44,408 nucleotides of DNA from Paracoccaceae bacterium (GTDB lineage Bacteria > Pseudomonadota > Alphaproteobacteria > Rhodobacterales > Rhodobacteraceae), in contig JASBTX010000040.1 of NCBI GenBank assembly GCA_030148225.1, forward strand, positions 1 to 44,408, given 5' to 3'. Under the pieces are notes generated by a model, which saw only the letters and a list, made by a program, of their open reading frames with translations, did no database searches and had not been told where the DNA came from. Below, piece after piece: positions 7,112 to 14,036 of the stretch. The position numbers and the translations under genes are program-made. Within the stretch, counting starts at the first letter, position 1, and every line of letters begins with the position of its first letter.

Positions 7112-9402
7112 TGCGCCTCGCCTGGATCTGCCCGATCTCCTCGCGCACCGGGGTGGGGTCTTATGCCCAATCGGTGCTGCGCGCCCTCACCCGCCGCAAG
7201 GGGCTTGACGTGACCGTCCTGCACCCGCCCTGCCCCAAGGCGGACCGGTTGCCCATGCCCTGCCCCACCCTGCCGCTTTCGGATGCGCTGATCGCCTCTG
7301 ACCTGCCCGAGATGTTCGATCTGATGCTCTACCACTTGGGCAACAACGACACCCATCACGGCATGATCTTGCGGGCGCTGATGGCCCATCCCGGCCCGGT
7401 GGTGCTGCATGACCATGTCTACCAGCACATGCTGGCGGGTCTGCACCATGACGGCATCGCCCCGGCACCCGGGTTTGGCGCTCTGATCCACGCGGTGGCT
7501 GGGGCCTCGGGGTTCGACTACCTTGCCGCCAGCGGCACGCTCAGGGGGTCTGCTGCCGTGTCCTATGTGCCCTGGGAAAGCAGCTGGGCCGCAAAAGTGC
7601 CGCTCTCGGATGTGCTGGCGCGGCTGGCCACCGGTGTGGTCACCCATTCCGACTTTGCCGCCCGCGCCATCGGGGCGCGGTACCCCGGCAGCCAGACCAC
7701 GCTCTTCATGCCCCGTCCCGATGTGCCGGTCGATCCGCCAGACCGCACCCCCGGCCCCGGCACCCGTCTGCGGCTGGCCGCCACCGGCCATATCGGCCCC
7801 ACCAAGGGGCTGGAGATACTGATCGACGCGCTGGCCAGCGCGCCCGATCTGGCGCAGCGCTACCACGTCACCATCGCCGGTCATGCGGGGGATGCCACCT
7901 ATCTGCAGATGCTCGAAACCCGGATCGGCGCCCAAGGCCTTGGCGACACCCTCCGCATCCTCCCAGACCCCGACGCAGCGGCGTTCGCCTCTGCGATGCA
8001 GGAGGCCGATCTTTTCCTCAACCTGCGCCAGCCCAACACCGAAGGCGCGTCACTGTCGCTGGCCGAACAGCTCTCCAGCGGACGGCCCGCCATCGTGCAG
8101 ACCTCTGGCTGTTTTGCCGAAATGCCCGCCTCCTGCGGCTGGCACCTGCCCGAAGGGGGTGGGGCCGAGGCGCTGGCGGACACGCTGCGCTCCATCGCCC
8201 TCGATCCGCGTGACGTGGCCCGGCGTGGTGTCTCCGCCGCCCGCTTCATGGGGCCGCGCGACGCCACCGCCTATGCCGACGGGCTGGCCCGGTTTCTCTA
8301 TGCCGGGCAGACGCGCATGGCCCGCCGCGCCGCCCTGGTGCAGACCCGCAGCACGACGCCGGACCCACAGGACCGCGACTGGCACAGCACCTATGCGCAG
8401 GTGCGGGGCGTGATGTCGGGGCTGATGGCCGGGCGCGGGCTGCTGCCCCCCGATCTCTGGTCCTGTCCGGACCGGGATATAGGCCAATATGTGTCTCTAA
8501 ACCTGCTCAATTCTGCTTTCTCTGACCCTGCAATGCTGGGACGGGCGCTGGCGCAGGACGGCCCGCTCAGGGCCACCGAACGGCTGGGCCTGCTGCGGCT
8601 CCTTCTGGCCCGCGCCTGTGAGAGCGCGCTGGAGGCAGGCCACCATCTGTCCGATCTGGCCCTGCCGATCCGTGACCCAGCGCTCTGGACCGTGATCCTT
8701 GGTCTTCCGCCGGGGCTGGCCCTGCCGATGGGGCTTCAGGCGCTGGGGCAGCGCACTCCGCCCGAGGCGCAGGCGCAGCTCACCGATCTCGCCTGTCGCA
8801 GAGGCACCGGCCCCACCCTGATCGCGCATCTTGATGGGCGCGGCGATGCGCTGCTCGACCGGGCCGACATGGCCACAATCCGCTGGCTGCTGCAGGACCC
8901 GGACGCTGGTACGCTCATTCCCCTGCCTGCCGCCGCGTCGGAGACGGATCTGATCCGCGTCGCCCGCGAACCGGACCAGCACGCGCTGCATCTCGACGGG
9001 TTTCACCCCCCCGAGGACACCGGCATCTGGACCGCCCGACCACAGGCCAGCATCCGCGCCCTGTCCGACCCGGATCATCCGGTGACACGGCTTGCCGGCA
9101 CAGCCGCCCTGCTCGAAGCCGCCCTTGCGTTCGAGACCCAGACCCTCACCATCACGGCGATCGAGGAACGCACCGGACGGCGCGCCACGTGGTCCGACAC
9201 CCGGCTCAAGGGCAGCGATCCGGGAATGGGATGGGATCTGCCGCTGCCGCATTTCAGCGGGCCATTGCGCATCGACCTCAGCCTGCCCACCTGCCACAGC
9301 CCCCGCGATCTGGGCGCGTCCGCCGATCCGCGGCCCCTGGGCCTCTTGCTGCACAGCCTGCGCATGGAAAGCGCGCCAGAGCGGCTTGCCGCCGCCGAAT
9401 AG
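7111..9402 (+). CDS. GT4-family glycosyltransferase with long C-terminal extension
   Basis: A 763-residue protein. It starts like a GT-B enzyme (MRLAWICPISSRTGVGSYAQ) and has the GT4 donor domain: RLAATGHIGPTKGLEILIDAL near residue 217 and the EX7E motif EGASLSLAE with Glu311 and Glu319, which holds the nucleotide-sugar. After about residue 400 come some 360 residues with no domain that I recognise; the last 140 read as short strands that could form a carbohydrate-binding or interaction module. It overlaps the preceding gene by one base and is followed by a terminator hairpin. It presumably adds a sugar to the exopolysaccharide or capsule on the cytoplasmic side. Donor and acceptor cannot be told from sequence. 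Confidence 0.8.
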   Translation: MRLAWICPISSRTGVGSYAQSVLRALTRRKGLDVTVLHPPCPKADRLPMPCPTLPLSDALIASDLPEMFDLMLYHLGNNDTHHGMILRALMAHPGPVVLHDHVYQHMLAGLHHDGIAPAPGFGALIHAVAGASGFDYLAASGTLRGSAAVSYVPWESSWAAKVPLSDVLARLATGVVTHSDFAARAIGARYPGSQTTLFMPRPDVPVDPPDRTPGPGTRLRLAATGHIGPTKGLEILIDALASAPDLAQRYHVTIAGHAGDATYLQMLETRIGAQGLGDTLRILPDPDAAAFASAMQEADLFLNLRQPNTEGASLSLAEQLSSGRPAIVQTSGCFAEMPASCGWHLPEGGGAEALADTLRSIALDPRDVARRGVSAARFMGPRDATAYADGLARFLYAGQTRMARRAALVQTRSTTPDPQDRDWHSTYAQVRGVMSGLMAGRGLLPPDLWSCPDRDIGQYVSLNLLNSAFSDPAMLGRALAQDGPLRATERLGLLRLLLARACESALEAGHHLSDLALPIRDPALWTVILGLPPGLALPMGLQALGQRTPPEAQAQLTDLACRRGTGPTLIAHLDGRGDALLDRADMATIRWLLQDPDAGTLIPLPAAASETDLIRVAREPDQHALHLDGFHPPEDTGIWTARPQASIRALSDPDHPVTRLAGTAALLEAALAFETQTLTITAIEERTGRRATWSDTRLKGSDPGMGWDLPLPHFSGPLRIDLSLPTCHSPRDLGASADPRPLGLLLHSLRMESAPERLAAAE

Positions 9403-9407
9403 GCCCT

Positions 9408-9430
9408 TAGGCCGGGCTTCAGCCCGGCAC
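9408..9430. terminator. REP-like GCCGGGC palindrome, probable bidirectional terminator
   Basis: GCCGGGC and GCCCGGC flank TTCA in the 6-bp gap after the glycosyltransferase stop, ahead of the convergent GT25 gene. The same palindrome with the same TAG lead occurs at 31288-31309 inside another gene, so it is a dispersed repeat rather than a one-off terminator. Confidence 0.7.
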
Positions 9431-9435
9431 CCCCG

Positions 9436-10167
9436 TCACGCCAGCTTGCGCGCCAGCCGCTTGGTCATCCAGCGCCGCCAATAGGCCTTGTAAAGCAGCC
9501 GCCGCAGGCTCTTGCGCTGGCGATGGCCATGTTTGCGCCGCCCCGCCTCAAGGCTCGATGTGCCAAGGCTGCGCCCGCGCTGCGTGACCACCCGCGGATC
9601 ACAGGCATAGCTGTCGAATTGCAGGATCGCATCGGGCCAATCCGACGGCTGCACAACAGGGCCATTGCGGAACGCCAGATGCGCCGCCACTTCGCGCGAC
9701 ACCATGTAGCCAGTGGCCAGAAACGGCGGCAGCGCCACCCGGTAGGCGCGCACGCCGCCCGGCAGAATCAGCCGGTCGCGCACCTTCACATAGGTGTTCT
9801 TGTGATCAAACAGCAGCAGCCCGCAGGGCGGATCGACCAGTGCCGGTCCCAGATCGAAAAAGGACAGCGACGGATCGGCATCATCCTCCAGCACGATGGC
9901 CGAGGGCGCATCCCCGGCCGCGATCCGCTCGTAAATCTTCCGGTGCGACAGGGCGCAGGCGAACTCCCCATCGGTCATCGGCCGCCCCATCCGCGCCTCG
10001 GCCCCGCTGCGGTCCACCCGGTGTTCATGCTCTTCGGGCAGCCGCGACCGCCCGTCGATGCCCCAGATCACCTCATAGGCCAGCCCACGCGCCTCCAGCG
10101 CCTCGGCGAGCGGCGCAAAGCGCTGCGCCCCTTCGAGGCTCAGGATGTAGATCGGGGGAAACTCCAT
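9436..10167 (-). CDS. glycosyltransferase family 25 (LPS-type)
   Basis: A 243-residue protein with the GT25 signature: an N-terminal IYILSLEGAQRFAPLAEAL, the segment DGEFACALSHRKIYERI near residue 69-85, and AIVLEDDADPS, whose acidic triad binds the metal and the UDP-sugar. GT25 enzymes such as LgtB add galactose-type residues to lipooligosaccharide. The C-terminal 35 residues are very rich in Arg and Lys, which could hold the enzyme at the inner membrane. I chose MEFPP (10167) because the first strand follows at once; a start 45 bases upstream is possible. It is divergent from the GT2 gene to the right. Confidence 0.85.
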   Translation of the reverse strand: MEFPPIYILSLEGAQRFAPLAEALEARGLAYEVIWGIDGRSRLPEEHEHRVDRSGAEARMGRPMTDGEFACALSHRKIYERIAAGDAPSAIVLEDDADPSLSFFDLGPALVDPPCGLLLFDHKNTYVKVRDRLILPGGVRAYRVALPPFLATGYMVSREVAAHLAFRNGPVVQPSDWPDAILQFDSYACDPRVVTQRGRSLGTSSLEAGRRKHGHRQRKSLRRLLYKAYWRRWMTKRLARKLA

Positions 10168-10378
10168 CACAGGGGGACCCTTGTCATCGCAACTGGCATC
10201 TGGCGTCCCCATCGGGGCCCGAGCCTGACCCTAATGCGGATGCGTCAGTGCCTCAAGCAGTCCCGGCAGACCAAAGTTCCCCAAGGCCTGCGTGTGGGCA
10301 AAACCACGCCATCACCCGCAGCGCGGCTGAATACTGCTTATAGTTGTATTTTGCACGCTCCCACGCCATGATCCCGGC

Positions 10379-11269
10379 ATGGCCCCCCTGCCCCATATCA
10401 CCGTGCTCATGGGCACCCGCAACGGCGGCGCGTTCCTGCGCCAGCAATTGGCCAGCCTTGCCGCGCAGGACCATCCCCACTGGTCGCTCTGGATCAGCGA
10501 TGATGGCTCCACCGACGCCACGCTGCCGCTGATCCGCGCCTTTGCTCAGGACAGCCCCAACCCGGTTGTGGTCCTGCGTGGTCCACAAAAGGGCATGGCG
10601 GCGAATTATCTTGGCCTGCTCTGTCATCCCGACCTGCCCCCCGGCCCGGTGGCGTTTGCCGATCAGGACGATCTCTGGCTGCCGCATCACCTCACCCGCG
10701 GACTGACCGCCATCGCACACAGCCCCTCCCCCGCCGGGCAGGTCTATTGCGCCCACCGGATGCTCTTGCGGGAGGGGCACGCGCCGCGCGCGATGCGCTG
10801 GCGGGGGCAGGCACCGGCCAATTTCCGCAACGCGCTGGTGGAATGCCGCACGCCGGGCAGCGGGCTGATGCTTGATGCCGCTGCCGTGGCCCTCGCCCGC
10901 CGTGGTGGCGTCGTCGATGCCCCCTTTTGGGACTGGTGGATCACCCTGCTCCTGACCGGCGCCGGTGCCACCGTGATTCAGGACACCCGCCCCGGCCTGT
11001 TCTACCGCGCCCATGGTGGCAATCACCTTGGTCCCCGCGCCGGATTGCGCGCCGCACTGTGGCGGATGAACAAGCTCGGAGATGGCACGTATCGCAACTG
11101 GGCGTGCCGGAATTTGGCAATGTTAGAGCCACATATGGACCTGTTGACCCCCGCCAACCAAAGTATCCTGCGCCACGCGCTGTCGCTTGCACCCCGCGTG
11201 CGTCTGCGCCAGCTCAGCGCATACCGCCACTGGCGGCGAGACCGTCTGGCGCTTTGGCTTGCGGCATAG
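10379..11269 (+). CDS. glycosyltransferase family 2 (rhamnosyltransferase-like)
   Basis: A 296-residue GT-A fold enzyme. The start HITVLMGTRNGGAFLRQQL, then SLWISDDGSTDAT (first acidic pair) and VAFADQDDLWLP (the DxD-like metal site) are typical of GT2 enzymes of the WbbL/rhamnosyltransferase type, which commonly use dTDP-rhamnose. That donor is made by the rfbCBDA operon in this window, so a rhamnosyltransferase role is plausible but inferred. There is no membrane segment. The last 56 bases overlap the convergent kpsT gene. Confidence 0.82.
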   Translation: MAPLPHITVLMGTRNGGAFLRQQLASLAAQDHPHWSLWISDDGSTDATLPLIRAFAQDSPNPVVVLRGPQKGMAANYLGLLCHPDLPPGPVAFADQDDLWLPHHLTRGLTAIAHSPSPAGQVYCAHRMLLREGHAPRAMRWRGQAPANFRNALVECRTPGSGLMLDAAAVALARRGGVVDAPFWDWWITLLLTGAGATVIQDTRPGLFYRAHGGNHLGPRAGLRAALWRMNKLGDGTYRNWACRNLAMLEPHMDLLTPANQSILRHALSLAPRVRLRQLSAYRHWRRDRLALWLAA

Positions 11270-11912
11270 CCTGCCCCCCCGCCTGATACACCGCGATCGC
11301 CTCGTCCAGATCGTCGAACATGCGCAGCCGCCCATCCTCGAGCACCGCGCCAGCGGTACACAGCCCCCGCAGCTGCGCAGGCGCATGGCTCACCACGATG
11401 GCCCCCGCCTGCCCCAGCCGCGCCTTGAGCAGCTCGGATGTTTCGCGGCGAAACGCGGCATCCCCCACTGCCGTGACCTCGTCCACCAGATACATGTCGA
11501 ACGGAATGCCCATGGAGATCGCGAATCCCAGCCGTGCCCGCATGCCGCTGGAATAGCGACGCACCGGCTGGCGCATCGCACCCCCCAAACCCGACACGTC
11601 GCGCACAAAGGCCAAAAGCGCACCACTGTCCACGCCATACACCCGCGCCACGAAGCGCGTGTTCTGCGCGCCCGTCAGATCGGGGTGAAACGCGCCCGCA
11701 AAGCCCACCGGCCAGGACACACGCCCCTGCCGCAGCACCCGGCCCGCATCGGGGCGCAGCGTGCCCGCGATCATCGCCAGAAGCGAGGATTTCCCGGCCC
11801 CGTTCCGCCCCAGCAGCGCCGTTGCCTGCCCAGCCGGGAACACCGCATAAATCCCCTGCGCGACCAGCGGCCCGGAGGGAAACCTCTTCCACAGATCCTC
11901 GAGCACGATCAT
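11214..11912 (-). CDS. kpsT: capsule ABC exporter ATPase KpsT
   Basis: A 232-residue ABC ATPase of the polysaccharide-export class. Visible motifs are Walker A (GRNGAGKSS), the family's PVGFAGAFHPDLTGAQN stretch, the ABC signature YSSGMRARLGF, Walker B (MYLVDEVTAVGD) and the switch His in VVSHAP. It powers export of Kdo-linked group 2 type capsule together with KpsM. The start at 11912 overlaps the stop of kpsE (ATGA), so the two are coupled. The last bases run into the convergent GT2 gene. A perfect GTTTCGC palindrome lies inside this gene at 11440. Confidence 0.9.
   Translation of the reverse strand: MIVLEDLWKRFPSGPLVAQGIYAVFPAGQATALLGRNGAGKSSLLAMIAGTLRPDAGRVLRQGRVSWPVGFAGAFHPDLTGAQNTRFVARVYGVDSGALLAFVRDVSGLGGAMRQPVRRYSSGMRARLGFAISMGIPFDMYLVDEVTAVGDAAFRRETSELLKARLGQAGAIVVSHAPAQLRGLCTAGAVLEDGRLRMFDDLDEAIAVYQAGGQAMPQAKAPDGLAASGGMR
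11440..11454. repeat. parS-like palindrome 1 (perfect arms)
   Basis: GTTTCGC-G-GCGAAAC inside kpsT. It belongs to the eleven-member family confined to 11.4-16.7 kb. Confidence 0.7.
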
Positions 11913-13129
11913 CCGCGCCGGTCCAGGGCGGCATAGACCGACAGCACGGCCAGCCCCCAGAAGAGCAGCGCAAAGCCTGCGATTCCCGCCAGCCAGCGCG
12001 CACGACGTGGGTATTCGGCACTCTCGGGCAGGGTCGGGTCCTGCCACGCCGCCAGATAGCGGCTCTGCCGCTGCGCCTCGGCCTGTGCCAGATCATAGGT
12101 GGTCCGCGCAGCCGTATAGGCCGCTTCGGCAAAATCCCGATCCGCCATCAGCACTTCGAACTGGCCCACCACGCTGGCAAAGGCATCCCCGTCGCCCTCA
12201 AGCCCCAGCTTGGCCCGTTCCGCCGCGATCCTGTCCTCGATCACCGCCACACGCCGCGCACCCTGCTCCAGCCTCGGATCACCAGCGCGGGTGGCATCGC
12301 GCAAAAGGTCCAGCGCAATCAACGCCTCGGCCAATTGCCCCTGCAGATTGCCCAGAAGCCCGGCGCGCGCCTGAATGTCCGCTGCCGGATCGACCAGTTG
12401 ATGACTGTTTCGAAACGCCGTCACCTGCGTCCGCGCCAGCCTGAGCCGGGTTTCCGCCGCCTCCAACGCCCGCGCCGCATCGCGGATCGCGTCCTTGCGC
12501 GCCACATCGCTCAACTCGTTGATCAGCGCGGTGGCGCGGCGGACGATGGCCTGCGCAATGGCCTGCGCGTCCTTCGGATCGAACGCCGTCACCCGAAGCG
12601 AGATCAGCCCGGCGCGGCTGTCATAGGCGACCTGCACGCAACGGCTCCAATAGAGGTGCAACGCCTCGGACGTTCCATCCTTTGGAAAGGCAAAAACAGG
12701 GTCTGTTTCGCCGCGAAACAGGTCTGTGCCCGGTTTTGACCAAAGCGCAGAGAGATCCAGATCCGCCTCAACCTCGGCCACCAGACGGCGCGACGACAGG
12801 TATTCGTAAAGAATATCCGTATCGCGCGAACTCACCCCCGACAGGCCAGCCAGACCGCCCAGCATCTCGACCGCCGCCCCGGTCTCTTCCCGGCGCACCG
12901 CGAACCCCGCTTCCGAGGCATATTGGTCCGCCGCGCGGGCCCAAAGATACCACGCCGAACCACATACCGGCAGCAGCACGCACAGCACAAAGGACAGACC
13001 CACCGCCATATGCCGCCACGCCCAGCGGGCACGCGTTGCAGGCCAATGGGCGATCACCGGTCCGGGTGGTAGCGTCGTGCCATGAAACGGAACGGCAGGA
13101 TCAGTTGTGATTGCATTTAGGTGAGTCAT
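11909..13129 (-). CDS. kpsE: capsule export inner-membrane protein KpsE
   Basis: A 406-residue polysaccharide co-polymerase. It has an N-terminal transmembrane helix (about residues 42-62, LSFVLCVLLPVCGSAWYLWA), then the family motif DQYASEAGFAVRREE, a long periplasmic coiled-coil-forming region (Ala/Arg/Glu/Leu-rich, about 200-350) and a second membrane helix near the C-terminus (WLAGIAGFALLFWGLAVLSVYAAL). KpsE links the KpsMT transporter to the outer-membrane channel. It overlaps kpsT by four bases. The start MTHLNA (13129) avoids a 15-residue extension that would be encoded by the palindrome in the intergenic gap. The outer-membrane partner KpsD is not in the window. Confidence 0.85.
   Translation of the reverse strand: MTHLNAITTDPAVPFHGTTLPPGPVIAHWPATRARWAWRHMAVGLSFVLCVLLPVCGSAWYLWARAADQYASEAGFAVRREETGAAVEMLGGLAGLSGVSSRDTDILYEYLSSRRLVAEVEADLDLSALWSKPGTDLFRGETDPVFAFPKDGTSEALHLYWSRCVQVAYDSRAGLISLRVTAFDPKDAQAIAQAIVRRATALINELSDVARKDAIRDAARALEAAETRLRLARTQVTAFRNSHQLVDPAADIQARAGLLGNLQGQLAEALIALDLLRDATRAGDPRLEQGARRVAVIEDRIAAERAKLGLEGDGDAFASVVGQFEVLMADRDFAEAAYTAARTTYDLAQAEAQRQSRYLAAWQDPTLPESAEYPRRARWLAGIAGFALLFWGLAVLSVYAALDRRG
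12705..12719. repeat. parS-like palindrome 2 (perfect arms)
   Basis: GTTTCGC-C-GCGAAAC inside kpsE, flanked by T and A so that the symmetry extends to 17 bp. Confidence 0.7.
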
Positions 13130-13155
13130 CACGTAGAATTTCTTCTTATGCGGGA

Positions 13156-13170
13156 ATTTCGCAGCGAAAC
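13156..13170. repeat. parS-like palindrome 3, in the kpsE/kpsM promoter gap
   Basis: ATTTCGC-A-GCGAAAC, one mismatch in the outermost base. It is the only single-palindrome member outside a coding region and lies in the 47-bp gap between the divergent kpsE and kpsM starts, ending 6 bases ahead of the kpsM ATG. A protein bound here would cover the promoters of both genes. Confidence 0.6.
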
Positions 13171-13176
13171 ACATTC

Positions 13177-13956
13177 ATGATCCCAGCCGCCCGTCCCACC
13201 CTGTGGCGGGCAGTCGCTGCCCTGATGCTGCGGGAGATGTCCACCACTCATGGCCGCGTGCCCGGAGGTTACCTCTGGGCCGTGGCCGAACCTCTGGCGG
13301 GCATCGCGCTTTTGTCGGTCATCTTTGCCATCGGGTTTCACGCCCCTGCCCTCGGCACCAGCTTTCCGCTGTTCTACGCCACTGGCCTGCTGCCCTTCCT
13401 CGCGTTCTCGGACATCACCGGCAAACTGGCACAGGCGCTGAACTTCTCGCGCCCGCTCTTTGCCTATCCGGCGGTGGGTGTGCTCGACGCGATCCTGGCA
13501 CGGTTCCTGTTGGCAGCACTGACGCAACTCGCCGTGGCCAGCCTGCTCTTGGGCGGCATCCTGTTTCTCAGCGAAACACGCGCAACGCCCGATCTTGGCA
13601 CATTGGCCCAAGCGGCGGGTTTGCTGGCCGTGCTGAGCCTTGGGGTGGGGACCATGAATTGCCTTCTGATCGGAGTGATGCCGCTTTGGCAGCGGGTCTG
13701 GTCCATCCTCATGCGCCCGATGTTCCTGATCTCTGGCGTGTTCTTCACCTATCCATCGGTTCCCCTGCCATGGCGTGACCTGTTGTGGTGGAACCCGCTG
13801 ATCCATGTGACAGGACTGGTCCGGCGCGGGATTTATCCCGGCTATGACGCCAGCTATGCCAGCCCGACCTATGTGCTGGCGCTGGGATTGACCGTCGCGC
13901 TGCTGGCGGGTCTTGGCCTGAGGCGCTGGCATCGGGACATCCTCAGCGACCTCTGA
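13177..13956 (+). CDS. kpsM: capsule ABC exporter permease KpsM
   Basis: A 259-residue ABC-2 type membrane protein with six predicted transmembrane segments (for example LAGIALLSVIFAIGF, LLPFLAFSDITGKLAQAL, LAALTQLAVASLLLGGILFL, AAGLLAVLSLGVGTMNCLLIGVM, YVLALGLTVALLAGLGL). The N-terminal LMLREMSTTHGRVPGGYLWAVAEP is the cytoplasmic interface helix typical of polysaccharide-export permeases. It forms the transmembrane channel with KpsT. Here it is divergent from kpsE-kpsT rather than in the usual kpsMTE order. The start at 13177 was chosen because the conserved part begins directly after it. Confidence 0.9.
   Translation: MIPAARPTLWRAVAALMLREMSTTHGRVPGGYLWAVAEPLAGIALLSVIFAIGFHAPALGTSFPLFYATGLLPFLAFSDITGKLAQALNFSRPLFAYPAVGVLDAILARFLLAALTQLAVASLLLGGILFLSETRATPDLGTLAQAAGLLAVLSLGVGTMNCLLIGVMPLWQRVWSILMRPMFLISGVFFTYPSVPLPWRDLLWWNPLIHVTGLVRRGIYPGYDASYASPTYVLALGLTVALLAGLGLRRWHRDILSDL
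13563..13577. repeat. parS-like palindrome 4 (one mismatch)
   Basis: GTTTCTC-A-GCGAAAC inside kpsM, with one substitution in the left arm. Confidence 0.5.
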
Positions 13957-13961
13957 GAGAT

Positions 13962-14017
13962 AGGTCCGAAACGGACCCAATGTTTCGCGCGCGAAACAAT
14001 AGGACCGATTCGGACCT
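13962..14017. repeat. 56-bp tripartite dyad, copy 1
   Basis: A large near-palindrome (24 of 28 paired positions). The centre is a perfect 16-bp GTTTCGC-GC-GCGAAAC (13982-13997); the left wing is GGTCCG-AAA-CGGACC and the right wing GGACCG-ATT-CGGACC. It fills the gap between the convergent kpsM and GT2-GT4 genes. Copy 2 lies 2.5 kb away in the same orientation. It could be a strong partition site, an operator or a hairpin terminator, though no T-run follows. Confidence 0.8.
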
Positions 14018-14036
14018 AAATTTGGGAGAGCAGCGA

